Assembly: GCA_016929695.1 (NCBI GenBank)
Contig: JAFGII010000072.1
Location: 1-50,063, forward strand
Direction of reading: 5' to 3'
Length of the DNA: 50,063 nucleotides
From: Ignavibacteria bacterium
GTDB lineage: Bacteria > Bacteroidota > Ignavibacteria > Tepidaquicellales > Tepidaquicellaceae
Position numbers and translations under genes: made by a program. How positions within the stretch are numbered: the stretch's first letter is position 1; every line of letters starts with the position of its first letter. Positions 10,338 through 19,328 of the stretch are shown here, piece after piece. Below the pieces are notes generated by a model that worked only from the letters and a program-made list of their open reading frames with translations, had not been told where the DNA came from and ran no database searches.

Positions 10338-11187
10338 TTTTTAAAAATACAGATTTAAATAATATTATCAATTTGTCTTTACCGTATAATTTAACTCTTT
10401 TATGCAAAGTATTAAATTCAATTTCTTTTATTTTTTGAAGAATCCTGTTCCCGCCGTTATAAATTGCTTTTAATTCCAGTTTCAGCCTTCCCTTAAGCAA
10501 ACAGACAATCGGTCTCCCCCTTTCATATATCTCTTCAGATTTAATCACAAGTTCCTTCAAAATATTTTTATATCTTTCATCATATTTTTTATTATATAAA
10601 TCTTCATAGGAATAAGAATATTTTTTCATAATTTCTTCAGGAATATAAATCCTGTCTATTTCAGTATCCCTTGAAACGTCCTGCCAGAAGTTTATTAACT
10701 GTAAACCGGTGCAGATATTATCCGAATAATTAAACATTTCGGGATTTTTGCTTTCATTATAACCCGATAATTTCAAAACAAGTCTGCCAATAGGATTTGC
10801 AGAATATTTGGAATATTCTTGCAATTCGTCAAATGATTTATACCGTGATTTTACGGAATCCTGTTTAAATGCTTTCAGAAGGTTTAATAAATCCGTAATG
10901 CCTAAATTCTCCTTTTCAATAGTATCCCGCAAAGCAATAATCATATTTTTAACTTCCTCCTGAGGAACTATTACGGTGTTCAGGAGGCTTTCCAGTTCAT
11001 TAAGTTGATTTAGTTTTTCCTTTGAATTAAGAGATTTCGAATCCGCAATTTCGTCAGCCATCCGTGCAAATGTATAAATAGCATATATGTATTTCCTTTT
11101 GTTTTTCAGAAACAGCACCGAAGCCACGGGAAAATTCTCATAATGGCTTTTAGCAAATTTCTCGCAATATTTATATGCTTCTTCTAT
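10330..11187 (-). CDS. hpnC: Hydroxysqualene synthase HpnC (unusual start)
   Basis: HpnC converts presqualene diphosphate to hydroxysqualene. The Asp-rich motifs are FARMADEIAD and INFWQDVSRD, followed by RIYIPEEI. The only standard start codon is a GTG at 11127-11125, but it lies inside the conserved N-terminal motif. The frame stays open upstream and encodes the family's usual beginning, EEAYKYCEKFAKSHYENFPVAS. The first in-frame stop upstream is at 11196-11194, and between it and the conserved residues only CAA, ATA, ATA and GAA codons occur. The coordinates given use the second ATA (11187). A non-AUG start, a substitution in the start codon or a sequence error are all possible. It is the first gene of the hpnCDE operon. 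Confidence 0.88.
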   Translation of the reverse strand: MEEAYKYCEKFAKSHYENFPVASVLFLKNKRKYIYAIYTFARMADEIADSKSLNSKEKLNQLNELESLLNTVIVPQEEVKNMIIALRDTIEKENLGITDLLNLLKAFKQDSVKSRYKSFDELQEYSKYSANPIGRLVLKLSGYNESKNPEMFNYSDNICTGLQLINFWQDVSRDTEIDRIYIPEEIMKKYSYSYEDLYNKKYDERYKNILKELVIKSEEIYERGRPIVCLLKGRLKLELKAIYNGGNRILQKIKEIEFNTLHKRVKLYGKDKLIILFKSVFLKID

Positions 11188-11250
11188 TATTTGTTATTTA
11201 TTATATTCTTAATATAATATAAAATTATAAATTAATTATTAATAGTTAAA

Positions 11251-11281
11251 TTGAAAATATTAGATAGAAATTATATATTTA
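11251..11281 (+). promoter_or_regulatory. Predicted Bacteroidota-type promoter of the epimerase gene
   Basis: TTG (11251-11253), a 20-nt spacer and TATATTTA (11274-11281) match the -33 TTG / -7 TAnnTTTG pattern except for the last base. The -7 element ends only three bases before the ATG at 11285, so transcription would begin at or next to the start codon, giving a leaderless or near-leaderless mRNA. Confidence 0.4.
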
Positions 11282-11284
11282 CAA

Positions 11285-12220
11285 ATGGACAAGAAAATGA
11301 TAGCAATAAACGGCGCAACAGGCTTAATCGGCAAGAACCTTACAATGAAACTCATTGCAAAAGGATATAGAATTAATGTATTGACGAGAAGAACCGGGAA
11401 CGCAAAAAAATCATTTATTCAAAATCAGAACATCGTATATACAGGGTTTTCCGGTGAAGAACTGACCAAGGAAATGGTTACGAGTTTAAACGGAAGTTAT
11501 GGAATAATAAATCTTGCAGGCGCTTCTATCGGAGACAGAAGATGGAATGATAAATACAAGAAACTCATATATGACAGCAGGATAAATTCAACAAGGCTAC
11601 TGGTTGATGCAATGTCAAAAATTACAAAAAAACCTTCAGTATTTATTAATGCCTCAGCATCAGGATATTACGGATTAGAACCGGTTGGTGAATCAGACGA
11701 GTATTCTGAGCCGGGAGATGATTTCCTGTCAAAATTAGTTGCTGACTGGGAAGCAGAGGCATTAAAGGCAAATGAGTTGCAAATAAGAACCGGTATAGTA
11801 AGAACGGGAGTTGTATTGTCAAGAAAAGGAGGTGCTCTCGAAAGAATGATAACACCGTTCAAATATTTTGCCGGAGGACATCTCGGCAACGGAAAACAAT
11901 GGATACCATGGATTCATATTGAAGACCTGACTGAACTTTTCATTTATATTCTTGAAAATCAAAATATGGCGGGCGTATATAATGGTATAGCCCCGTGTAT
12001 TATTACAAACAAGAAACTTGCAAAAGCAATCGGAAATACACTCGGAAGACCATATTTTTTTCCTGTCCCCGAATTTATCTTAAAACTTTTAGTAGGCGAA
12101 TTCGCAAAATACCTTCTTGAAGGAAGAAAAATTATACCAAAAAGAACTCTTGAAAGCGGATTTAAATTTATATATACTGATATTGAAACCGCATTAAGTA
12201 ATATTTTAAAAAATGAGTGA
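11285..12220 (+). CDS. TIGR01777 family NAD(P)-dependent epimerase (SDR39U1/YfcH-like)
   Basis: The 311-residue product is an atypical short-chain dehydrogenase with the N-terminal nucleotide-binding motif NGATGLIG and the family signature segments GYYG, EWEAEA-like DWEAEA, RTGVVLS and the WIPWIHIEDL stretch. The C-terminal DUF1731-like tail is present. Members are called sugar-nucleotide epimerases by homology, but the substrate is unknown. The gene runs divergently from hpnC, is preceded by a good promoter match, and overlaps the next gene by 8 bp. Confidence 0.92.
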   Translation: MDKKMIAINGATGLIGKNLTMKLIAKGYRINVLTRRTGNAKKSFIQNQNIVYTGFSGEELTKEMVTSLNGSYGIINLAGASIGDRRWNDKYKKLIYDSRINSTRLLVDAMSKITKKPSVFINASASGYYGLEPVGESDEYSEPGDDFLSKLVADWEAEALKANELQIRTGIVRTGVVLSRKGGALERMITPFKYFAGGHLGNGKQWIPWIHIEDLTELFIYILENQNMAGVYNGIAPCIITNKKLAKAIGNTLGRPYFFPVPEFILKLLVGEFAKYLLEGRKIIPKRTLESGFKFIYTDIETALSNILKNE

Positions 12221-13190
12221 AGATATTTTAAAAGAATTATTTAAGAAGAAGTTTGATACGGTTCCCAATAAAATTACACCGGTTAAAGCCGATGCATCGG
12301 AAAGAAAATTACTGCTTTTAAGTGCCGGTGATAATGAATGCATCGGAGTTATAAACAGCAATGTTAATGAAAATATCGCATTTATAGAATTCTCAAAATC
12401 TTTCAAAAATGCCGGTTTTAATGTACCGGAAATTTACGGAGTCTCTAATGATAAGAAATGTTATATCGAAGAATATCTTGGATTAATGACGCTTCCAAAC
12501 GCAGTTGCGGGTATATCGAGAGAGGAATATCTTTCTGTCTGCAGGAACGCACTTGAGGATTTGTTGAAATTTCAGACGGAAGGAATAAATATTATTGATT
12601 TTGATTTATGCTATCAGACAAAATCTTTTGATATTGAGCAAATTACCTTTGACGAAAATAAATTCATACGATATTACATTAACAAATTCAGACCTGAGTT
12701 ACTCAAAGATGACGTAATTGATTGTTTTCACAAACTAAATTCAATTTTAACACGGGATTTTGATTTATATTTTATGTTCAGGGATTTCCAACCGAGAAAC
12801 ATTATGATGTGGAAAAGGAGTTTGTATTATCTCGATTACCAGTCCGGCAGAAAGGGTCCGCTTCACTATGATGTTGCTTCTTTTCTTTATTCTGGAAGTG
12901 CAGGATTTAACAACGAGGAAAGAGAAATTTTATTGAATCATTATCTTACGACTCTTTCTTATAATTTTATTGATAAGGGAAATTTTATTAAATATTATAA
13001 ATATTTTGCAATAGTAAGACTCGTACAAATGCTTGGAAGTTACGGATATTTAATAGAAAAACGCAATGACGAAAACCAGATGCCGAAAATTGAAAAGGCT
13101 CTTGGGAATCTAAAGCAGGTCCTTGAGGAAATCGATGAAAAGGAAATCAAGGATTGTTTAATGAAGTTAGTAAATAACCCTGCCAAATAA
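12213..13190 (+). CDS. Aminoglycoside phosphotransferase-fold small-molecule kinase (AmgK-like)
   Basis: A 325-residue APH-fold kinase. The catalytic loop is MFRDFQPRNIM, with the probable catalytic base Asp191 and the metal-binding Asn196. The DFG-equivalent is LDYQSGRKGPLHYDVAS, with Asp208. In the related phosphotransferases of Bacteroidota the loop normally begins with His-Arg-Asp; here the histidine is Phe189. Relatives include anomeric MurNAc/GlcNAc kinases of cell-wall recycling (AmgK), so a sugar kinase role is plausible but not shown. It overlaps the epimerase gene by 8 bp, and the two may work on the same metabolite. No RapZ-like C-terminal domain is fused. Confidence 0.82.
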   Translation: MSEDILKELFKKKFDTVPNKITPVKADASERKLLLLSAGDNECIGVINSNVNENIAFIEFSKSFKNAGFNVPEIYGVSNDKKCYIEEYLGLMTLPNAVAGISREEYLSVCRNALEDLLKFQTEGINIIDFDLCYQTKSFDIEQITFDENKFIRYYINKFRPELLKDDVIDCFHKLNSILTRDFDLYFMFRDFQPRNIMMWKRSLYYLDYQSGRKGPLHYDVASFLYSGSAGFNNEEREILLNHYLTTLSYNFIDKGNFIKYYKYFAIVRLVQMLGSYGYLIEKRNDENQMPKIEKALGNLKQVLEEIDEKEIKDCLMKLVNNPAK

Positions 13191-13215
13191 AAGGAGAAAT
13201 ATTCATTGAATATAT

Positions 13216-14442
13216 CTATTCATAGCGAAGAGCATCAATAGGATTCAGACGAGAGGCTTTATAAGCAGGATAGACACCGAATATAACACCTACTAATGTG
13301 CAGATTACAAATCCTATTATAACCCAGTCGTAAGGAATTACAACGTTAGTTTTTAAATAGATTCCGAGTAAATTACCTGAAAAAACACCGAGAATTATAC
13401 CTACAATTCCCCCGACCTGACATAGTATAATTGCTTCAACTATAAACTGAAACAATATATTGCTGTTTTTCGCACCGATTGCTTTTCTGATTCCGATTTC
13501 CTTCGTCCTTTCTGTAACGGAAACGAGCATAATATTCATAATACCAACACCTGCTGCAAGTAATGCAATGAAAGAAATAAACCCTGCACCGTACTTAAAA
13601 TATTTAGTAAAACTATTGACGGATTCTATTAACGAGTCATTCGAAAAAATCTCAAAATTATTTTCTTCGCCTGGTTTAACGCCTCTTATTACTCTGAAGA
13701 CACTTATTATGTTTTCCACACAATCGTTATAAGAGGCTTTATCCTTTGCCTGAATAGCAATATTCAAAGATTCTTCTCTTCCGTATATTTGCAGACTCCT
13801 TGTTATAGGAATAATCGCAAGATTATCAAGACTTTGTCCAAAACTTTCACCTTTACCTTCAAGTATGCCTATAACCTGATAATCATGTCCGTCGAGAATA
13901 ATTCTTTTATTTATCGGATTCTCTTTCGGAAATAATTTCGAAACAACTTCAAGACCTATAACAGCAACAGGTGAAGCACTCTGAACTTCTTTCTCGGAGA
14001 AAAATCTTCCGTCGCGTATCACATAATCATTAGTATATGTGAAGCCGGTAGTACCACCGCACAGAGACATATTGGGATTAGTAACGTACTTTCCGTATTT
14101 AAAAATCTTTCCCATTTTCCACAACTCAATCGAGATATATTTATAATTTGTTGCCCGTTCCATCAATTGTAAACCCTGTTCATAAGTAATATCAGGCCTG
14201 TTTCTGTATTTTCTGCTTCCGGGACCGCCGAAATTCATTGCAGGAAATTTCTGTATCTGAAATGAATTACTGCCCAGTTGACTCAATCCGCTTTCTATTC
14301 CTGCCTGTAATGCCGATAGTGCAGTCATAATCGCAATAATTGAAAATACACCTATAACAATTCCCGATAGTGTAAGAAATGCCCTGAGTTTATTCGCTCT
14401 GATTGTATTTAACGCTAATTTTATTATTTCTACAATTAACAT
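13216..14442 (-). CDS. MacB/FtsX-type ABC transporter permease (second copy)
   Basis: This 408-residue protein has the MacB layout: a first membrane helix at about 20-42, a large extracytoplasmic MacB-PCD domain to about 280, then three C-terminal helices. The typical FtsX segment MLVSVTERTKEIGIRKAIGAK lies just after helix 2 (about 310-330). It has no ATPase domain of its own, and the ATPase is encoded two genes upstream. It starts 3 bp after its paralogue, has exactly the same length, and ends in the same xDALRYE-type tail. The pair probably forms a heterodimer. It ends 25 bp from the converging phosphotransferase gene. Confidence 0.93.
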   Translation of the reverse strand: MLIVEIIKLALNTIRANKLRAFLTLSGIVIGVFSIIAIMTALSALQAGIESGLSQLGSNSFQIQKFPAMNFGGPGSRKYRNRPDITYEQGLQLMERATNYKYISIELWKMGKIFKYGKYVTNPNMSLCGGTTGFTYTNDYVIRDGRFFSEKEVQSASPVAVIGLEVVSKLFPKENPINKRIILDGHDYQVIGILEGKGESFGQSLDNLAIIPITRSLQIYGREESLNIAIQAKDKASYNDCVENIISVFRVIRGVKPGEENNFEIFSNDSLIESVNSFTKYFKYGAGFISFIALLAAGVGIMNIMLVSVTERTKEIGIRKAIGAKNSNILFQFIVEAIILCQVGGIVGIILGVFSGNLLGIYLKTNVVIPYDWVIIGFVICTLVGVIFGVYPAYKASRLNPIDALRYE

Positions 14443-14445
14443 ATT

Positions 14446-15672
14446 TTATTCATATCTTAATGAATCAACAGGGTCAAGTTTTGCCGCATTATATGAGGGG
14501 AAAAATCCTGCCAGTATTCCTACAACAACGGAAATAATTAATCCAAGTACGACTACCCATAAGGGCATCGTAGTTGGAAGCACAAGCGCATTAATCAAAA
14601 GGCTTATCGGAAAAGCAATAATTAATCCGATTATTCCTCCAAGCAAACATATAATAACAGACTCAATTAGAAATTGCAGTAATATGACAGATTTCCTTGC
14701 CCCAATTGCTTTCCTTATACCAATCTCTTTGGTTCGTTCTTTTACGGATACGAACATTATATTTGCAATACCAACTGAGCCAACAACAAGTGATAAAGAA
14801 GTTATTAGTAATCCTATCATTTTAATTAATGAAGTCAGTTGTTCATAAGTTGCTTTAAATGCTTCTTGCTGGTTTATTCCGAAATCGTCTTTACCTCCGA
14901 GAGGAACTTTTCTTGCCTTCCTCATAATTGAAATAACTTCTTCTTTTGTTTCATCAAGATTATTTATATCAGCAGCCTTGATGTTAATCGAAAGCGACCT
15001 TCTTGTTCCGAATAATTTAAAAAATCTGTTTATCGGAATAACGACTCTGTTATCGAGACTGAACAAGCCGAGCATACTGCCCTGCTTTTCCAGAACACCA
15101 ATAATTTTAAAAGTATAAGAACCTACTTTGATAGGTTTTCCTAAAGGGTCGATGTTGCCGAAAAAAGCATTTTTTACATCCATTCCTATGACTACAACCG
15201 GGTAACCATTATCCGATTCCTTCTCGGAAAAGAACCTCCCATCTTCCATATTTACATCAAATGTTTTTTGGTATTCATCTGTAGTTCCGAGGACAATTAC
15301 ATTTTCCAATGAAAGTGAGCCGTACTGGACAGATCTGCCTGTTCCTGCGGATGGACATACAGATACTGCAGATTGAACATATTTTTTCAAAAATTCATAA
15401 TTTTGCATTGTAATATCCTTGCGGTTACGGTAATATTCAAAATCTTCGCTGCCGAACCACTCGAATTTCTGGACATAAAGCACATCTGCTCCGATTGATG
15501 CAATACTTTCCTCAAATGCCCTGTTGATTCCTTCGATTGCAGTCTGCATTAAAGTAACGGCTATAATTCCAATAACAATGCCAAGCGTCGCAAGCATAGA
15601 CCGCATTTTATTTGCCGTTATTGCCTTATAACTTATTATTATATTTTCCTTTACTGCAACAAATAAATTCAT
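14446..15672 (-). CDS. MacB/FtsX-type ABC transporter permease (first copy)
   Basis: A 408-residue MacB-like permease with an N-terminal helix at about 22-42, a periplasmic domain, and three C-terminal helices. The FtsX motif SVKERTKEIGIRKAIGARKS and the closing PVDSLRYE are clear. It is paralogous to the next gene over the whole length. Its start overlaps the stop of the ATPase gene by one base, showing translational coupling. MacB-type transporters do not move substrate through the bilayer. They drive periplasmic conformational change, for example passing lipopeptides, toxins or lipoproteins to a TolC channel. The substrate here is unknown. Confidence 0.93.
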   Translation of the reverse strand: MNLFVAVKENIIISYKAITANKMRSMLATLGIVIGIIAVTLMQTAIEGINRAFEESIASIGADVLYVQKFEWFGSEDFEYYRNRKDITMQNYEFLKKYVQSAVSVCPSAGTGRSVQYGSLSLENVIVLGTTDEYQKTFDVNMEDGRFFSEKESDNGYPVVVIGMDVKNAFFGNIDPLGKPIKVGSYTFKIIGVLEKQGSMLGLFSLDNRVVIPINRFFKLFGTRRSLSINIKAADINNLDETKEEVISIMRKARKVPLGGKDDFGINQQEAFKATYEQLTSLIKMIGLLITSLSLVVGSVGIANIMFVSVKERTKEIGIRKAIGARKSVILLQFLIESVIICLLGGIIGLIIAFPISLLINALVLPTTMPLWVVVLGLIISVVVGILAGFFPSYNAAKLDPVDSLRYE

Positions 15673-16367
15673 CAGGAATCAATATTAGATTTTGTATCGT
15701 GTTCAATCATACCGTCGCGGATTTTTATTATCCTGTTTGCATGTTTTGCAATTATTTCTTCATGAGTAACAATTATTATAGTATTGCCCTTTTCACTCAG
15801 TTCCGATAACAGTGCCATAATTTCTTCACCGGTTTTTGTATCGAGATTCCCTGTAGGTTCATCTGCCAGTAATATAGAAGGGTTATTTACGAGTGCTCTT
15901 GCTACAGCTACTCTCTGCCTCTGACCTCCTGATAATTCATTCGGCTTATGCTTCATTCTATCACTCAGTCCTACATTGAAAAGGGCTTCTTCTGCTTTCT
16001 GTACCCTTTCCGACCTTGAAATTCCGGAATAAATCAGCGGAAGTTCAACATTATGCAATGCATCACTTCTTCCAAGCAGATTAAACGTTTGAAAAACAAA
16101 TCCGATTTCCTTATTACGTATATGGGCTAGTTCATTATCATCCATATCAGAGACTTGCTTTCCATTTAAAAAGTATTCACCTGAAGAAGGTGTATCGAGA
16201 CATCCAATAATGTTCATTAATGTAGATTTACCTGAACCGGAAGGACCCATAATCGCCACATATTCATTTTTTTCAATATTGAAGGTTACACCGTTAAGTG
16301 CGAAAAGTTTCTCATCACCCATTTCATAAATTTTCTTTACGTCCTTTATTTCTATTAAATTTTCCAT
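15672..16367 (-). CDS. ABC transporter ATP-binding protein (MacB/LolD family)
   Basis: The 231-residue ATPase carries a Walker A (GPSGSGKST, 41-49), the Q-loop [10 protein letters not shown], the signature [15 protein letters not shown], the Walker [12 protein letters not shown] and the H-loop VTHE. The tight MacB/LolD/FtsE-like motif set matches a partner of FtsX-type permeases. It sits between the adaptor gene (12 bp upstream) and the two permeases (overlapping by 1 bp), so it should energise both. Confidence 0.95.
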   Translation of the reverse strand: MENLIEIKDVKKIYEMGDEKLFALNGVTFNIEKNEYVAIMGPSGSGKSTLMNIIGCLDTPSSGEYFLNGKQVSDMDDNELAHIRNKEIGFVFQTFNLLGRSDALHNVELPLIYSGISRSERVQKAEEALFNVGLSDRMKHKPNELSGGQRQRVAVARALVNNPSILLADEPTGNLDTKTGEEIMALLSELSEKGNTIIIVTHEEIIAKHANRIIKIRDGMIEHDTKSNIDS

Positions 16368-16379
16368 AATATATCTGTA

Positions 16380-17714
16380 TTATTCTTCGTCTTCCGATTT
16401 CTGTTTTTTTGTTTTTTCGTCATTAACCTTTACTTTGCTGTTGTCATCAAGTTCTTTGTTAATAGCTTTGAAACTGCCCTTGACCACTTCCTCGCCTTCA
16501 TTTACGCCTTCGATTATTTCTATATAGGTCGCATCGCTGATACCGGTCTTAACAACTTTCTTTTTCGCTACACCGTTTTCAACAACGAATATTATTTCTT
16601 TCGGTTTGTTCTTCTTTATACCTCTGCTTTCAGTTTTTGTATCTATTACCTGCTGCTCACCTTCAGGTATTTTTTTAATTTCGGTTGTATCTTCATCTCT
16701 TGTTGTTACGCATTGAATAGGAACTGCAAGTACATTTTCCTTGTATTTAACTTCTATATCTACCGTACAGCTCATTCCTGGACGTAATTCATAATCTTCT
16801 TTATCAATTCTGATTTTTACAATGAAATTAACTACTTCTTCCTGAGTACCGGTTCCTTTTGAAGTTGCTGTATTTGCAATTTCATATACTACACCGTTGA
16901 ATATTTTATCTGGAAAAGCATCTATCTGAATTCTTGCCGTGTCTCCTATTTTAACGTTAGTAACATCAGTTTCGCCGATTTCAACCTGTGCTTCCATGCT
17001 GGAAAGGTCTGAAATTGTCAGAATATTAGAACCCATATTGGACATGGTTCCAAGAACTTTTTCTCCAACTTCATTATTCAACTGTGTAACTGTACCTGAC
17101 ATCGGTGCAGCAATTGTGGTTTTAGATAAATCATACTGAACTGCCGACAGACCTGCCCGCTGCTGATTTATCTGCGCTCTGATTGTATTCATACTCGCAA
17201 GTGTTGCGTCGTAATTCGCCTGTGCATTATCGAGTTCACTCTGTGATGCCAGTCCTTTGCTGAACAATTCCTTTATTCTGTTCAGTTCAAGATCGTTTTT
17301 ACGAAGATTAACTTCCTGTGCCTTTAGATTACTTTCCTGGACTCTTATTCCTGCTTCTTGTTGACGCATCTGCGGATAATAAGCATCAGGTCTGATTCTG
17401 ACTACCAATTGTCCTTTCCTAACTTCATCTCCTTCTTCGAAAGGCAGTAAAATTATTTCTCCGCTTACTTCAGCGCTTATATCTACTTTTTTCTCTGCCT
17501 GAATTTTACCTGTTCCGGTTACAATCTGTGTTATATTTCTTTTCCCTATTTTTTCTGTCTGAACTTCAATTAACTTCTCTTTCTTGCCCGACATTATAAT
17601 GGAAAAAATAATGATAAGTAACAATACAACTCCGATTATCCAGAATAATCTTTTTCTTCTCTTTCTCGCCTTTTTGTTATTTACAGGCTTTTCTATTGCA
17701 TCACTGTTTGCCAT
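16380..17714 (-). CDS. MacA-like periplasmic adaptor (membrane fusion protein)
   Basis: A 444-residue HlyD/RND-type adaptor. It has a lysine/arginine-rich N-terminus, one membrane anchor at about 23-41, the first lipoyl half-motif (SAEVSGEIILLPFEEGDEVRKGQL region, 80-105), an alpha-helical hairpin rich in Gln/Asn (about 110-190), the second half-motif (AAPMSGTVTQLNNEVGEKV) and beta-barrel domains. The C-terminus is a charged tail ending in Glu/Lys. It bridges the MacB-like permeases to the TolC-like protein encoded just upstream (10-bp gap). Confidence 0.94.
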   Translation of the reverse strand: MANSDAIEKPVNNKKARKRRKRLFWIIGVVLLLIIIFSIIMSGKKEKLIEVQTEKIGKRNITQIVTGTGKIQAEKKVDISAEVSGEIILLPFEEGDEVRKGQLVVRIRPDAYYPQMRQQEAGIRVQESNLKAQEVNLRKNDLELNRIKELFSKGLASQSELDNAQANYDATLASMNTIRAQINQQRAGLSAVQYDLSKTTIAAPMSGTVTQLNNEVGEKVLGTMSNMGSNILTISDLSSMEAQVEIGETDVTNVKIGDTARIQIDAFPDKIFNGVVYEIANTATSKGTGTQEEVVNFIVKIRIDKEDYELRPGMSCTVDIEVKYKENVLAVPIQCVTTRDEDTTEIKKIPEGEQQVIDTKTESRGIKKNKPKEIIFVVENGVAKKKVVKTGISDATYIEIIEGVNEGEEVVKGSFKAINKELDDNSKVKVNDEKTKKQKSEDEE

Positions 17715-17723
17715 AATATTTTT

Positions 17724-19067
17724 TTAATATTTTAATTTTCCTGATAAATAATCTATCTGGGCTTTCGCCAGATAAAAATTATAAACTGCTTTAATTTTTT
17801 CAATAACCAAATTGTTGTACCTTACTGTTGCGGTCTGAACATCAAGCAGAGTTCCATATCCTATTCTGAAATTTTCCTCAGAAAGATATTTATCCTGTTC
17901 GGCTGATTTTATATTTCTGTCAAGTATATCTATCTGTTTGTAACTCGTGTTTAAATCTAGTGTTGCTTTTTTAATATCAGACCTTATTTGATGTTCGAGT
18001 CTTTTCAAATCCTCGGATTTCTGTTTAATATTTACTTCAGCAATTTGTTTGTTTACATCGAGCTTAAATCCCTGAAAAATAGAATAATTCAGTGATAAAC
18101 CTACTGTAAATACTCTGTTACTTGTAATTTCATCGAACTTATTCCCGCTGATATTATAATTTCCGAATGCAGAAAGTGTCGGGTAATAGAGATATTTCTC
18201 TGCAATATCAAGTTTTGTCTCATTTATTACAATATCCTGTAAACCGAGCTGATAATCGTATCTTGTGTTGACTGCGCTTTTAACCAGTTCTTCTTCATTT
18301 TTATACGAATTCAGAACAATCTTAAGGTCCTGTTCTTCCATAGAAAGGTTCAGACCGTCTGAAACCGGAAGAATATTTCTGTTGAGATTGTCATACATTA
18401 CAGTCAGCAATTCTACTTTAGATTTTTCATAATCATTTCTTGACTTTTCAAGGTTTAGTTCATCCTGCGCGACTTGAACATCCTGCTTGTAAATTTCCGC
18501 AATAGTTTTCTTTCCGACGTTCACGTATTCTTTTATCATTTCCAGCTGGTCTTTAGAATTTGCAAGGCTCCGTTCATTCGCTTTAACTATATATTCGTTC
18601 ATCAGCGTGTTAAAAAACTTTGCAAATACATTTATTACAATATCATATTTAACCTTCTCGTAGTTTATATTAAGCCTTAATTCATTTTCTCTTTCAAGGT
18701 CAATGTTCTGATAATTTGCAAACCCGTCGAACAGCATAACCTGTGAATTGATACCAAAACTGAAGTTATCCTGCGTACGGCTCTGGTCACCGATAATAAT
18801 CGGGATTCCGTTTTGAAATATTACCCCTCCTTTTGAAAAGGTATTACTTTTTGTCCAGCCTGCATTTACGGAAAGGGTCGGGAATAGATTACCTCTCGTG
18901 GATTTAATATTGTATTTCTGTATATCAATTGAATTTTTGAGAGTGTAAAGGTCAGGATTGTTATCCGTTGCGGTTCTGACGGCTTCCCTTAAATCAACCG
19001 CCTCCTGTGGAAATAACGGACCAACGAATGAAATAATCATAAGAGGCAGGAGGAAAAGATTCTTCAT
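17724..19067 (-). CDS. TolC-family outer membrane efflux protein
   Basis: The 447-residue protein begins with a signal peptide (about residues 1-20, ending at PLFPQ) and has two OEP repeats of long helices separated by beta strands with the usual RYDYQ, NYNISG and YSIFQGFK features. It forms the outer-membrane exit duct of the tripartite pump. It is the first gene of the five-gene export operon tolC-macA-ATPase-permease-permease, transcribed leftwards from the 261-bp divergent region shared with queD. The gene order strongly supports one transporter, probably for a peptide, lipid or small molecule. Confidence 0.93.
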   Translation of the reverse strand: MKNLFLLPLMIISFVGPLFPQEAVDLREAVRTATDNNPDLYTLKNSIDIQKYNIKSTRGNLFPTLSVNAGWTKSNTFSKGGVIFQNGIPIIIGDQSRTQDNFSFGINSQVMLFDGFANYQNIDLERENELRLNINYEKVKYDIVINVFAKFFNTLMNEYIVKANERSLANSKDQLEMIKEYVNVGKKTIAEIYKQDVQVAQDELNLEKSRNDYEKSKVELLTVMYDNLNRNILPVSDGLNLSMEEQDLKIVLNSYKNEEELVKSAVNTRYDYQLGLQDIVINETKLDIAEKYLYYPTLSAFGNYNISGNKFDEITSNRVFTVGLSLNYSIFQGFKLDVNKQIAEVNIKQKSEDLKRLEHQIRSDIKKATLDLNTSYKQIDILDRNIKSAEQDKYLSEENFRIGYGTLLDVQTATVRYNNLVIEKIKAVYNFYLAKAQIDYLSGKLKY

Positions 19068-19328
19068 TGTGTTATATGTTATGTTTTATTGTAAATACGA
19101 TATTAAATATATATAGTTTCAATTTTTTTTAACAGGGAAATATAAATATATTTGATTTTATTAATTATCGACTGCTATATATTAGACGGCAAAAATGATA
19201 ATAATCCCTGAAATTAATTCAGAATAAAACCAGGAAAATAAAAAAATAAACATTAATAAGCTTAATGGGAATAATTTTATAATTTTTTTATGTTCATATA
19301 TTAATTAAGTTAGTGAAAATTAAACATT
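19068..19328. other. AT-rich divergent intergenic region
   Basis: These 261 bp separate the leftward TolC operon from the rightward queD-like gene. They are very AT-rich, with several TATATA and poly-T runs. I see no open frame of note, no tRNA and no convincing riboswitch. Both promoters must lie here, but I cannot place them with confidence. Confidence 0.5.

Noticed and set aside
13191-13215. ATATTC-att-GAATAT hairpin between the phosphotransferase and permease genes
   Set aside because: All A-T stem except one pair each side and no clear U-run; likely chance in AT-rich DNA.
19068-19328. Possible preQ1 or other riboswitch before the queD-like gene
   Set aside because: No recognisable aptamer core or pseudoknot sequence; the region is simple AT-rich DNA.
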